The notes under the pieces are model-generated. The model saw nothing but the letters and a program-made list of their open reading frames with translations. It did no database searches and was not told the DNA's origin. The translations under genes and the position numbers were made by a program. From NCBI GenBank assembly GCA_963808965.1, contig CAWEHU010000020.1, positions 186,001-250,000 on the forward strand: a stretch of 64,000 nucleotides of DNA, read 5' to 3'. The DNA is from CAWEHU01 sp963808965. Its GTDB lineage: Bacteria > Pseudomonadota > Alphaproteobacteria > Acetobacterales > Acetobacteraceae. This document shows, piece after piece, positions 18,579 through 27,770 of the stretch; position 1 is the stretch's first letter; each line of letters begins with the position of its first letter.

Positions 18579-18732
18579 GCTAGGGCGTGAAACCCGCCCC
18601 TGGTATTCAACCTTTGGTAGACGCCTTCCTCGTAATCTTCTAGCCTGGGCGTCCATCCAGGAGACTCCGCGATGAAAGCGTTCCGCCCGTGACTCGCGTG
18701 CGGCTCGAATCCGCCATGCGCCTCTGCATCGC

Positions 18733-20238
18733 ATGACCATCACCCGCGTGCAGTCTTTCGCCTTTTCCGGAATCGAAGCGGTCCCGGTCGAGGTGCAGGT
18801 GCAAATCTCGTCCGGCCTCCCCGCCTTCCTCGTGGTGGGTCTGCCGGACAAGGCGGTCGGGGAAGCGCGCGAACGTGTGCGTGCAGCGCTGACCGCGATG
18901 GGTCTCGCCTTGCCGCCGAAGCGGGTGCTCATCAACCTGGCCCCGGCCGACTTGCTGAAGGAGGGCTCGCATTTCGACCTGCCGATCGCCATCGCCGTAC
19001 TAGGCGCGATGGATGTGGTGCCGCGCGAGGATATCGGGGGCTATGCCGCGCTCGGCGAGTTATCGCTGGACGGCTCGCTGAACCCGGTCGCAGGCGTGTT
19101 GCCAGCGGCGATCGGGGCTTCGGCCCGGGATCTCGGCTTGATCTGCGCAGCGGGCCAGGGTGGCGAAGCAGCCTGGGCCGGCCGCATCGAGGTTCTGGCG
19201 CCCTCCGACCTGCTGAGCCTCATCAACCATTTCCGGGGCGCGCAAATCCTCACGCCGCCCGACCCGGCGGGCGTGGCCGAGGCAGGAAGCGGCGCGGACC
19301 TCGCCGAGGTCAAGGGGATGGAAACGGCCAAACGCGCTTTGGAGATCGCGGCGGCAGGGGGCCACAATCTGCTGCTGATCGGCCCACCCGGCGCGGGCAA
19401 GTCGATGTTGGCGGCCCGCCTGCCCGGATTGCTGCCGGATCTCATCCCCCGGGAGGCGCTGGAGGTAAGCATGATCCACAGCGTCGCCGGAATGCTGGAC
19501 GGGGGACGCCTGGTGATGCGGCCACCGTTCCGCGAGCCGCATCACAGCGCCTCCCAGGCGGCGCTCACCGGCGGCGGACAGCGGGCCAAGCCGGGCGAGG
19601 TCTCGCTCGCGCACCGGGGCGTGCTGTTCTTGGACGAGCTGCCTGAATTCCCGAAGCAGGCGCTCGAGGCGCTACGTCAGCCGATGGAGACCGGCCGAAC
19701 CACGGTCGCACGCGCGATGGCGCACATCACCTATCCCGCGCGATTCCAACTCATCGCGGCGATGAACCCATGCCGCTGCGGCTATTTGGGCGATGGCGCG
19801 CGTGAGTGCGGACGCGCTCCGCGCTGCGGGGAGGACTACCAGAACCGCATCAGCGGCCCGCTGCTGGACCGCATCGACCTGACCGTCGAGGTGCAGCCCG
19901 CCTCGGCGGCCGAACTGGCCCGTGCGCCGAAAGGGGAGCCGAGCGCAAGCGTGGCTCTCCGCGTTGCCCGGGCGCGCGCCGCCCAGCGGAGGCGGTACGG
20001 GGAAGATGGCGCGGCCAGCAACGCCGAGGCCGACAGCGCCGATGTCGTGCTGGCCTCGGAAGCACAGACGCTCGCGGAACAGGCGATGGAAAAGCTGCGG
20101 CTTTCCCCTCGCGGCTACACGCGGGTCGTCCGCGTGGCCCGAACGATAGCCGACCTAGCTGGAGCCGAGGTGGTACGCCGGATCGATGTCGCGGAGGCGC
20201 TTGCGTTCCGACACCGAATGCCCGGGCGGCACGTATAG
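18733..20238 (+). CDS. comM: ComM/YifB family Mg-chelatase-like AAA+ ATPase
   Basis: A 501-residue AAA+ protein. An N-terminal Lon-protease-like fold carries the family hallmark VVGLPDKAVGEARERVRAAL. The Walker A motif is GPPGAGKSM, Walker B is VLFLDELPEF, and the Cys-rich MNPCRCGYLGD and CGRAP insertion is typical of YifB/ComM. In naturally competent bacteria ComM is a helicase that aids branch migration of incoming DNA; in others its role is unclear. It ends five bases from the convergent yraN gene. Confidence 0.92.
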   Translation: MTITRVQSFAFSGIEAVPVEVQVQISSGLPAFLVVGLPDKAVGEARERVRAALTAMGLALPPKRVLINLAPADLLKEGSHFDLPIAIAVLGAMDVVPREDIGGYAALGELSLDGSLNPVAGVLPAAIGASARDLGLICAAGQGGEAAWAGRIEVLAPSDLLSLINHFRGAQILTPPDPAGVAEAGSGADLAEVKGMETAKRALEIAAAGGHNLLLIGPPGAGKSMLAARLPGLLPDLIPREALEVSMIHSVAGMLDGGRLVMRPPFREPHHSASQAALTGGGQRAKPGEVSLAHRGVLFLDELPEFPKQALEALRQPMETGRTTVARAMAHITYPARFQLIAAMNPCRCGYLGDGARECGRAPRCGEDYQNRISGPLLDRIDLTVEVQPASAAELARAPKGEPSASVALRVARARAAQRRRYGEDGAASNAEADSADVVLASEAQTLAEQAMEKLRLSPRGYTRVVRVARTIADLAGAEVVRRIDVAEALAFRHRMPGRHV

Positions 20239-20243
20239 CGGCG

Positions 20244-20741
20244 TCAATCTCCGGCGCGGAAGGCGTCCGGGATCCGTCGGACGGCACGCGCCGCGTCAAC
20301 GACGAGCACATCGAAACGCACGCCTTCGCGCCCCCAGTCAGGGTTTGCAGCCATAAGAATCTCGGCAGCCGAAAGCAACCGGCTACGCTGACGTCCCGAT
20401 AGTGACGCCGCCGCTTCCGCCAGAGTCGGTCGCGCCTTCACCTCGATGATCGCAAGCAATCCGTCTCGCTCGGCAACCATGTCCACCTCGCCTGCCTCGG
20501 TGCGTAGGCGGCGGCCAAGAACGGCCCAGCCGTCCCGTTGCAGGGCGGTACAGGCCGTCGCCTCCGCATCCACGCCGCACGCGTAGGCACGAGCGCCACG
20601 TTGGCTGCGAGGCCGGTTCTCTGTCAGATGTGAGGCGCCCCGGGAACGGCACGCCGTCTGCCGCCCCCTTCCGGCCGGGATACATGAGGAAGCACTTGGA
20701 GCCGGAAGTTTAGTTGCGAGCGCGCCCATGCTTTCCACCAT
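20244..20741 (-). CDS. yraN: YraN/UPF0102 family nuclease-like protein
   Basis: The C-terminal 115 residues match UPF0102: GEVDMVAERDGLLAIIEVKAR is the PD-(D/E)xK-type motif of the Holliday-junction-resolvase-like fold, and RFDVLVVD follows. The catalytic role is unproven in the family. The N-terminal 45 residues before GARAYACGVDAEATACTAL are basic and unlike family members; the true start may be internal, but no better start codon is obvious. It is convergent with comM. Confidence 0.75.
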   Translation of the reverse strand: MVESMGALATKLPAPSASSCIPAGRGRQTACRSRGASHLTENRPRSQRGARAYACGVDAEATACTALQRDGWAVLGRRLRTEAGEVDMVAERDGLLAIIEVKARPTLAEAAASLSGRQRSRLLSAAEILMAANPDWGREGVRFDVLVVDAARAVRRIPDAFRAGD

Positions 20742-20824
20742 TCCCGTGCGACAGATCGACGCACCTTGGCGAGTTTAGCAGACGAACCGCCCTCGTAACA
20801 TCCCCTTTCGGCGCTTCCGGCCCC

Positions 20825-21868
20825 TCATTGTGTCGCACGCCCCTCCGCGACCGCATGGCAAGCCACCGACACCATGCCCACACGCGTGTGCCGCGGCTTC
20901 TCAATTCGGCAACGCGCGTTCGCCAGTGGGCAGCGTGGATGGAAACTGCACCCGGGAGGTGGGCTGATCGGACTCGGCACCTCACCGCCGACCGGGGTCC
21001 GGGCGCGGCCCACCATCTCGAGGTCGGGAATCGCCTCCAGCAGCAGACGCGTGTACGGATGACGCGGCGCGCGGAAGATGACCTCGCCCGGCCCGCTCTC
21101 GACGATCCGGCCGAGATACATCACGCCCAGCAGGTCTGACATGTGCCGGACCACGGCGAGATTGTGGCTAATGAAGAGATAGGTCAGCCCGAGCCGTTGC
21201 TGCAGCCCGCGCATCAAATTGAGGATTTGTGCCTGGACCGAGACGTCGAGCGCGCTTGTCGGCTCGTCGCAGACCAGGAACTCCGGCTCGCTCGAAAGCG
21301 CCCGGGCGATGGAGATCCGCTGCCGTTGGCCGCCGGAGAATTCGTGCGGGAACTTTTCGCCATCGGCAGGCGAAAGTCCTACCTGCGAGAGCGCCTGACC
21401 GACCCGGTCGCTGGTGTCGGCGGCGGAGCGCACGATGCCGAACGCGCGAACCGGCTCCGCGACAATGTCGCGCACTCGCCAGCGCGGATTGAGAGACGCG
21501 TACGGGTCCTGAAAAATCATGTTCATGCGCCGCCGCAGGTCGGGCTGGGCGCGTGCGGCCGAGAGGGTCCGGCCCTCGAAGCGGATCTCGCCCCGGCTCG
21601 GCGAATAGAGCCCGACCGCGAGGCGCGCGATCGTGGACTTGCCACAGCCGCTCTCCCCCACGAGCGACATCGTGGCGCCACGCGGAATCGCGAAGGATAC
21701 GTCATCGACGGCGCGCAGCGTGCGACGAGGCTCGCGCGCCAACGTGCGCTGCAACCACGGCTTCGAGACATCGAACAGTTTGGTGACCCGGACGGCCTCG
21801 AACATCGGCGCAGGCCCGGCGAGCAGCTCACGCGCCGGAGCCTCAGGCATGCGCGGGACTTCGCTCAT
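20825..21868 (-). CDS. dppF: Peptide ABC transporter ATP-binding protein DppF/OppF type
   Basis: A 347-residue ATPase with Walker A GESGCGKST, Q-loop FQDPYASLNPRWRV, signature FSGGQRQRISIARAL, Walker B LVCDEPTSALD and the switch His in FISHNLAVV. The C-terminal oligopeptide/dipeptide extension with Cys residues (GCSFHPRCPLA, then MVSVACH) is characteristic and in relatives can bind an Fe-S cluster. It overlaps the dppD end by 26 bases and is the last gene of the dppBCDF run. The transported ligand cannot be named because no binding protein gene is present. Confidence 0.92.
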   Translation of the reverse strand: MSEVPRMPEAPARELLAGPAPMFEAVRVTKLFDVSKPWLQRTLAREPRRTLRAVDDVSFAIPRGATMSLVGESGCGKSTIARLAVGLYSPSRGEIRFEGRTLSAARAQPDLRRRMNMIFQDPYASLNPRWRVRDIVAEPVRAFGIVRSAADTSDRVGQALSQVGLSPADGEKFPHEFSGGQRQRISIARALSSEPEFLVCDEPTSALDVSVQAQILNLMRGLQQRLGLTYLFISHNLAVVRHMSDLLGVMYLGRIVESGPGEVIFRAPRHPYTRLLLEAIPDLEMVGRARTPVGGEVPSPISPPPGCSFHPRCPLANARCRIEKPRHTRVGMVSVACHAVAEGRATQ

Positions 21869-22844
21869 CGCGCACCGGAGCGGGCTTGGCGTGGAGCCAA
21901 CAGGCGGCGCGGGTGGCGCCCGCTTGCAAAAGCTCCGGCCGCTCCACGCGGCAAAGGCCGAACATCTTGGGACAGCGCGGGTGGAACGCGCATCCGGACG
22001 GAATCCGGCCGATGCGCGGCATCGCGCCGTCGATCTGCCGCAGCCGCTCGAGCTTATGCTCGATCGAGGGAATGCTGCCCATCAGCCCTTCGGTGTAGGG
22101 ATGCGCGGGCTGCTTCACGATTTCCCGGACCGGGCCGATCTCGACCGCGCGGCCCGCATACATGACAAGCACCCGGTCGGCGGTCTCGGCGATCACGCCC
22201 ATGTCGTGCGTTATCAGCATCACTGCCGTCCCGTGATCGCGTGTGAGCCGCTTGAGCAGGGCGATGATTTGCGCCTGGATCGATACATCCAGCGCCGTCG
22301 TCGGCTCGTCCGCGATCACCAGGCGCGGCTCGGCGCAGAGTGCGAGCGCGATCACGACGCGCTGCCGCATTCCGCCCGAGAATTCGTGTGGATAGGCGTC
22401 GATCCGCTCGCGGGCGGCGGGAACTCCGACCTGCTCCAGCCATTTCACCGAGCGCTCCCGGGCGTCCCGGTCCGAAAGGCCGAGATGGGTCTGCATCGTT
22501 TCGGCGAGTTGCCGTCCGACGGAATAGAGCGGATTGAGCGTGGTCAGCGGATCCTGGAAGATGGCGCCGATCTGGCGACCGCGGACGCGGCGCATCCGCT
22601 CGTACGGAAGATCGTCGATCCGCCTTCCATCCAGCAGGATCCGTCCGCTCGCGATATGACCGGGCGGTTGCAGCAGCCCGATGATGGCCGCGCCGGTCAG
22701 GGACTTGCCGGCGCCGCTCTCTCCGACCACGCCTAGCACCTCGCCCGGCCCAATCTCGAAGGAAACGTGGTCCAGCGCCCGCAGCACGCCGCGCCTGGTG
22801 GGAAACTCGACCGTCAGTTCCTGAACTTGCAGCAGCGGTGTCAT
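21843..22844 (-). CDS. dppD: Peptide ABC transporter ATP-binding protein DppD/OppD type
   Basis: A 333-residue ATPase paired with DppF. It has Walker A GESGAGKSL, Q-loop FQDPLTTLNPLYSV, signature FSGGMRQRVVIALAL, Walker B VIADEPTTALD and switch His ITHDMGVI. The C-terminal Cys-containing extension (GCAFHPRCPKMFGLC) matches the oligopeptide subfamily. It begins 10 bases after the dppC stop, and its 3' end overlaps dppF, so translation of the operon is coupled. Confidence 0.92.
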   Translation of the reverse strand: MTPLLQVQELTVEFPTRRGVLRALDHVSFEIGPGEVLGVVGESGAGKSLTGAAIIGLLQPPGHIASGRILLDGRRIDDLPYERMRRVRGRQIGAIFQDPLTTLNPLYSVGRQLAETMQTHLGLSDRDARERSVKWLEQVGVPAARERIDAYPHEFSGGMRQRVVIALALCAEPRLVIADEPTTALDVSIQAQIIALLKRLTRDHGTAVMLITHDMGVIAETADRVLVMYAGRAVEIGPVREIVKQPAHPYTEGLMGSIPSIEHKLERLRQIDGAMPRIGRIPSGCAFHPRCPKMFGLCRVERPELLQAGATRAACWLHAKPAPVRDERSPAHA

Positions 22845-22854
22845 CGCGCCTTGC

Positions 22855-23790
22855 TCACCGCAGCCTCGGGTTCAGCGCGTCCCGCAGCCAATCGCCGAAC
22901 AAATTGACGGACAGCACCATCAGCACGAGCGCGAGCCCCGGAAAGATCGTCATCCACCACTCGCCGCTGAACAGGAAGTCATTCCCTATCCGGATCAGAG
23001 TTCCAAGCGAGGGCTGTGTCGGAGGCAATCCCACCCCGAGGAAGGAGAGGGTTGCCTCGTCCAGCACTGCGAGCCCGAGCGTGAGCGTGGCGATCACCAG
23101 CACGGGCGTCATCACGTTCGGCAGAATATGTGTCGCCATGATGCGAAGAGGCGAAAGCCCGATCACCTGCGCGGCGAGCACGTATTCATGCCGCCGCTCG
23201 ACCATCGTGGAGCCGCGGACGGTGCGAGCGAATTGCGGCCAGCGGCTGACGCCGATCGCCAGGATAAGCACGTAGATCTCGAGTCTTTCGTGCAAGCTTC
23301 TCGGCAGCGCCGCGCTCACGATGCCGTCGACCAGCAAGGCAATGAGAATGGCCGGGAATGTGAGCTGGATATCCGCCATGCGCATGAGCACCGCATCGGC
23401 GGCACCCCCCAGATATCCGGCCAGCAGCCCGACCGCGATCCCGACCACGGTCGCGAAGAGAATTGCCGAGACGCCGACGAGAAGACTGATCCGCATTCCG
23501 AAGAGAATGCCGGAAAGAACGTCGCGGCCCTGGTCGTCGGTGCCGAGCGGATAGGACCAGTCGGCATCCCGCAGGAAAATCGGGGGCTTGAAGCTGTCCA
23601 TGAGATTGAGACCGGCGAGGTCGAACGGGTCGTGCGGCGCGATCCACGGAGCGAGGGCGGCTCCGAAGAAGCAGGCCACAGCGATGGCAGCCGAGAGGAT
23701 CGCTACCGGCGAACGCCGGAAACCGTAGGCGATGTCACTGTCGAGAAGCCGCGCGAACGCGCCGCCGCTGGAGCGTGCGGCCTCGCTCAT
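22855..23790 (-). CDS. dppC: Peptide ABC transporter permease DppC/OppC type
   Basis: A 311-residue inner-membrane permease. It has an N-terminal helix (SPVAILSAAIAVACFFGAALAPW), the periplasmic segment with PLGTDDQGRDVLS typical of OppC, then five helices, including the EAA loop region around EYVLAAQVIGLSPLRIMATHILPN. The start at 23790 overlaps the dppB stop in ATGA; the open frame upstream to 24396 is antisense-style read-through of dppB in another frame. Confidence 0.92.
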   Translation of the reverse strand: MSEAARSSGGAFARLLDSDIAYGFRRSPVAILSAAIAVACFFGAALAPWIAPHDPFDLAGLNLMDSFKPPIFLRDADWSYPLGTDDQGRDVLSGILFGMRISLLVGVSAILFATVVGIAVGLLAGYLGGAADAVLMRMADIQLTFPAILIALLVDGIVSAALPRSLHERLEIYVLILAIGVSRWPQFARTVRGSTMVERRHEYVLAAQVIGLSPLRIMATHILPNVMTPVLVIATLTLGLAVLDEATLSFLGVGLPPTQPSLGTLIRIGNDFLFSGEWWMTIFPGLALVLMVLSVNLFGDWLRDALNPRLR

Positions 23791-24770
23791 CGTGTGGCCA
23801 GGCGGGAGACGCGCAAGCGCGGATCGACCGCATAATAGAGGAGGTCCACGACCAGATTGATCGCGACGAAAAGCACCGCGATCAGCAGAAGGTAGGCGGA
23901 GATGACGGGAATGTCGGCGACGGCGATCGACTGCACGAGCAGCAATCCCATGCCGGGCCACTGAAAGACTTTTTCCGTGACGATCGAGAACGCGACGACC
24001 ATGCCGAGCTGCAGGCCGACGATGGTGATGACTGGCACCAGCGTGTTTCTCAGGGCGTGGCCGAAATGGATTGCTCTGTTCGGCAGACCGCGAGCGCGGG
24101 CGAATTTGATGTAGTCGCTCCGCAACACCTCCAGCATCTCGGCCCGCACCAGGCGCATGATCAAGGTCATTTGAAACAGTCCGAGCGTGATCGCCGGCAG
24201 GACGAGCGCCCTGATCCCGGAGAGCGTCAGAAAGCCGGTCGTCCACCACCCCCCGATCTGCACGACATCGCCCCGCCCGAAACTCGGCAGCCAGCCGAGA
24301 GCGACGCTGAAAGCAAGAATCAGCAGAATGCCAATGAGGAAAGTCGGCAGGGATACTCCGACCAGGCTGAACACCATCAACAGCCGGGAGAGCCATGAAT
24401 TACGATGGATCGCCGTGTAAACTCCCATCGGCAGCCCGACCACCAGGGCCAGAACCGACGCCGTGAACGCCAATTCGAGGGTTGCCGGCATCCGCTCGGC
24501 GATCAGCCCCGCGACGGGGCGCGCGAGCCGGTAACTGATGCCGAAATTGCCTTGCAGGGCCGACCACATGAACTTGGCGTACTGCACGAAGAAGGGCTGA
24601 TCGAGGCCGAGCTGGTGCACCAGCGCCTGTCGCTCGGCTTCCGTATAGTCCTGACCGAGCATGATCACCACGGGATCCCCGACGAAGGCAAAAATAGCAT
24701 AGGCGATGAAACCGACGACCAGGAGTACCGGGATCGCCTGCAGGAACCGTGAAATGATGAAAGCGAACAT
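23787..24770 (-). CDS. dppB: Peptide ABC transporter permease DppB/OppB type
   Basis: First gene of the run, 327 residues. The N-terminal helix MFAFIISRFLQAIPVLLVVGFIAYAIF, the QLGLDQPFFVQYAKFM segment, GNFGISYRLARPV and the EAA-loop region YIKFARARGLPNRAIHFGHALRNTL are diagnostic of the OppB/DppB family. About six membrane helices are visible. No substrate-binding protein gene lies upstream; a divergent or distant one must supply the ligand, or the system may recruit a shared binding protein. Confidence 0.92.
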   Translation of the reverse strand: MFAFIISRFLQAIPVLLVVGFIAYAIFAFVGDPVVIMLGQDYTEAERQALVHQLGLDQPFFVQYAKFMWSALQGNFGISYRLARPVAGLIAERMPATLELAFTASVLALVVGLPMGVYTAIHRNSWLSRLLMVFSLVGVSLPTFLIGILLILAFSVALGWLPSFGRGDVVQIGGWWTTGFLTLSGIRALVLPAITLGLFQMTLIMRLVRAEMLEVLRSDYIKFARARGLPNRAIHFGHALRNTLVPVITIVGLQLGMVVAFSIVTEKVFQWPGMGLLLVQSIAVADIPVISAYLLLIAVLFVAINLVVDLLYYAVDPRLRVSRLATR

Positions 24771-24799
24771 GCGGTCTCAGAGTACGCGATCCGCCCGCC

Positions 24800-26023
24800 T
24801 CAGCGCCAGCGCGAGGGAGGCTGCGGAAGCTCGCCCGCGCGGGCCCATTCGTTTACGAGCGTGAAGCCGATCCCGAGCAGCACCGGGCCCAGGAAGACCC
24901 CCAGCAGCCCGAACGCCAGCGCGCCGCCGAGCACGCCCAAGACGGTGAGCAGGAACGGAAGCTGGGCCCCCCGGGAAATCAGCCAGGGCTGGATCACGTT
25001 GTAGGTGCCGGTGATCACCACGACTCCATAGATGACGAGGAAAATCCCGGCACCCATGCGGCCGATCGTCATCAGCCAAATGCTGGCGGGAATCCAAACC
25101 AGCGGCGCCCCCACCGGCAGCACCGAAAGAAAACCCGCGATCGCCGCCAACAACACGGGTCGCGGCACGCCCGCTATCCATAACCCGAGCGCCGTCAGAA
25201 TGCCCTGCACGATCGCGGTGCCGAGGATAGCGTAGACGGTGCCACGCACTGTCGCGCCCGTGACAGCGATCAGCCGATCGGCTTGCTCGCCGGCGATCCG
25301 TCGGATCAGGCTTTGCAGCCTTGCCGCTATCGGTTCTCCATAGAGATAGAAGAAAAAGGCGATGAACAGCGCCAGCATGAACAGAACGACGCCGTTCGCG
25401 ATGCCCAGCAGCAGGCTGATGCCGCCCTCCGCGAGAAGCCCAAAATACGGGCGGAACGCATCCACCATGGCAGAGAGATCCGCGGCCCAGTGGTCCCAGA
25501 GCGGCCCGAATATCGCTCCCAGCAGCGGAATGCCATGCACCCAGAGCGGCGCCCGAGGCAGTCCCGCCCGCAACGCGCCCTCGATCAGCTCCCGGAGCTG
25601 GGCCACGTCGCTGCCGCTCGCCGGGGCCGCGAGAGCGAGCGGAAGGACGATCACGAGGGCGGTAAGCGTCACCATGATACCCGCCGCCGCACTCCGACCC
25701 AGGCGGAGATGCGCCCGAAGCCATTCGCAGACAGGCCAAGTCGTGAACACGAGGATGCCGGCCCAAAGTATCGCCGAGAAGAAAGGCCAGAGCACCAGGA
25801 CGCAGCCCACCGCGATCCCGCCGATGAGGAGTCCCATAAGCAGGCGTTCGGCCGCCCTCTCCCGCGGTCCCGGCACCGCTCCGGTGGCTCGGGGCGCATC
25901 CTCGTCCTCAGCTGGGACGGAGCGCACCGGATCGGGCTCGACCCGTCTCAAGCAGCATTCCCTTTCCGGTTCGGCATCTCCGGTGCGCTGGCTTTCCTCG
26001 GCCGTCAAGTCGCGAGGAGACAC
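24800..26023 (-). CDS. AI-2E family (PerM-like) transporter
   Basis: A 407-residue protein with a hydrophilic, charged N-terminal tail of about 60 residues and then seven to eight membrane helices. The family hallmark lies toward the C-terminus: VQGILTALGLWIAGVPRPVLLAAIAGFLSVLPVGAPLVW, followed by NVIQPWLISRGAQLPFL. Members have been linked to autoinducer-2 export and, more broadly, to ion or small-molecule transport. The annotated GTG at 26023 has no strong ribosome site, so the tail may be shorter. It starts 29 bases downstream of dppB in the opposite gene order and is divergent from the regulator at 26185. Confidence 0.85.
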   Translation of the reverse strand: MSPRDLTAEESQRTGDAEPERECCLRRVEPDPVRSVPAEDEDAPRATGAVPGPRERAAERLLMGLLIGGIAVGCVLVLWPFFSAILWAGILVFTTWPVCEWLRAHLRLGRSAAAGIMVTLTALVIVLPLALAAPASGSDVAQLRELIEGALRAGLPRAPLWVHGIPLLGAIFGPLWDHWAADLSAMVDAFRPYFGLLAEGGISLLLGIANGVVLFMLALFIAFFFYLYGEPIAARLQSLIRRIAGEQADRLIAVTGATVRGTVYAILGTAIVQGILTALGLWIAGVPRPVLLAAIAGFLSVLPVGAPLVWIPASIWLMTIGRMGAGIFLVIYGVVVITGTYNVIQPWLISRGAQLPFLLTVLGVLGGALAFGLLGVFLGPVLLGIGFTLVNEWARAGELPQPPSRWR

Positions 26024-26184
26024 GCCACAACCTTCACCGTTTCCATTCGGTTGTGATACACTGTCCCGGCTCTAGGGATGGAGTCGCATGTGCTGACGCC
26101 TGGAGCGGTTCTCTGCCGGTTTGATCATTTGCGTGGGCTAGAGTTCGATTCCGAAACACTCTCCCTGGTAACAGTCGGGCATAC

Positions 26185-27069
26185 GTGGTGATGCGCTTCA
26201 CGGAAATCGGCCAGCAGTTGCGCGCCTACAGGCTGGAATCCGGTCTGCGCGCCGAGGAGATCGCCGCCAGGCTGGGAGTCTCGCGGGCTGCGCTCTATCG
26301 CTATGAAAAAGGCGAGGTGATCAAGCTCGACACGATCAAACGCCTGGCGGAACTCCTGAAAATTTCCCCTCTGTCGCTGCTCGGGATCGGGGTCGAGTAC
26401 TACAATCGCCCGATAGGCTATTTCGAGCGGCTGCGCCAGATCGAGGAAACGGCGGATCAGATCCTCCAACTGTTCGGTCCGGTCTGCTATCTGACCACGT
26501 CCGATTCGTATGACGCGGCGCTCGCCGAGGCATTTGACGAAGCCGCCGACCAGGCCGGATCCGATCGGGTCGCGATGCGCGGCATGGCCGAGCAAGTGAT
26601 GGGCATACTCACATCCCGCAAGCGGATGTATGCGATGCGCCGGCCCACCATCATCGCCATGATTTCGGTCGGCTCCGTGCAGCGCCTGCTTGAGGTCGGG
26701 GTCGCCGGAAACGTGGCCGTCTCAGAGCGCGTTCGGCGGGTCTGCCGTCAGGTCGCGGTCACCGAGGTCGAGAACATGGCCGCCATGATGGAAACCGAGC
26801 CGATGGGCCTGCAATTCGGGCTGCTCGGCGGGCCGCATCCGACCTCGGCCTTCAAGATTTTGCGTGCACGCGACCGGGCGAGCCTCGGCATCAATCCATT
26901 CCGAACAGATACCCATCCCAGCGCTCATACCGGGGTGGCGATGGTCACTGCCTCGGACGAGGCCATCGCGGCGCATCAGCGGGTGGCCGAAACAAGCTGG
27001 CGCGAGGCGATAAAGGGACCGACCGGGGCCGCCCGCCTCCGCCAACTCCTCGCGGCGGTGCACGCCTGA
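26185..27069 (+). CDS. XRE-family transcriptional regulator with unknown C-terminal domain
   Basis: A 294-residue protein. Residues about 5-65 form a Cro/CI helix-turn-helix (QQLRAYRLESGLRAEEIAARLGVSRAALYRYEKGEVIKL). The remaining 230 residues are a globular region without a recognised motif, resembling ligand-sensing domains in length. Successive starts GTG 26185, GTG 26188 and ATG 26191 are possible. It is divergent from the AI-2E-type gene across 160 bases, so that gene and this one itself are candidate targets. Function is otherwise unknown. Confidence 0.75.
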   Translation: MVMRFTEIGQQLRAYRLESGLRAEEIAARLGVSRAALYRYEKGEVIKLDTIKRLAELLKISPLSLLGIGVEYYNRPIGYFERLRQIEETADQILQLFGPVCYLTTSDSYDAALAEAFDEAADQAGSDRVAMRGMAEQVMGILTSRKRMYAMRRPTIIAMISVGSVQRLLEVGVAGNVAVSERVRRVCRQVAVTEVENMAAMMETEPMGLQFGLLGGPHPTSAFKILRARDRASLGINPFRTDTHPSAHTGVAMVTASDEAIAAHQRVAETSWREAIKGPTGAARLRQLLAAVHA

Positions 27070-27121
27070 CACCTGGGCCTGCGGGGTTGGGCGGGCCGGA
27101 GCCTGCGTCTATGCTTTGGGC

Positions 27122-27770
27122 ATGGCGGCAGAAAAGCACCCTCCCCTGCCCTCGCATCCCGATGTCGAGGTCGAGCACAACGAGCGTGTCTGGAACGGGC
27201 GTTTTCCGCTGGAGATCGTTCGCTTTCGCCATCGCCGGTTCGATGGCGGCTTCTCGGGCCCCCGTACCTGGGAACTGTGGCGGCGGGGCCGGGCAGCGGC
27301 GATGCTGCCCTACGATCCAGAGGCCGATTTGGTCGTCCTCATGGAGCAGTTTCGCCTGCCGGCGCTCGCTGCCGGCATCGCGCCGGTGATGCTTGGAGAT
27401 CCCGGCCGGTCTCTGCGATGCCGGCGAGCATCCGGAAACCACGCTTCTGCGTGAGGCACACGAAGAGATCGGGCTGGAGCCGGACCGGCTGGAACGGATC
27501 GGAGATTTCATGCTCACGCCGGGGGGCGCCGACGAGTATGTGGCCCTCTTCGCCGGCCGTGTCGCCGCTCCACGCGCGGCCGCGGACGGTACGGCCGGAA
27601 CTGGTGGGCTCGCCTCCGAAAACGAGGATATTCGCGTGTTGGTGCTCCCGGCCGAGAAGGCGATCGAGCAGGTGCTGACCGGCGACGTCCCCAATGCCGT
27701 TACCGCGCTCGGGCTGCTCTGGCTTGCCTCCCGCCGGGATTGGCTTCGCCGGCATTGGGCTCGACCGTGA
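27122..27770 (+). CDS. Nudix hydrolase, ADP-ribose pyrophosphatase type (one frame break)
   Basis: Joined across one frame change this is a 215-residue NudF-like enzyme that would hydrolyse ADP-ribose or a related nucleoside diphosphate. A conserved N-terminal part contains WELWRRGRAAAMLPYDPEADLVVLMEQFRLPAL. The Nudix box reads G, five residues, E, seven residues, REAHEEIGL without a mismatch. The break falls exactly between these parts: deleting one T of TT at 27393-27394 yields the expected LEIPAGLCDAGE. The stop overlaps the alaX start (GTGA). Confidence 0.85.

Noticed and set aside
2895..18645. Recurring CGTAATCT-like motif near 2898, 13690 and 18640
   Set aside because: Too short and too few copies; one copy is not upstream of any gene, so a shared promoter element cannot be supported.
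22855..24396. 513-codon frame suggesting a long DppC with N-terminal extension
   Set aside because: The first 200 codons are out-of-frame read-through of dppB; the ATGA overlap at 23787-23790 fixes the real start.
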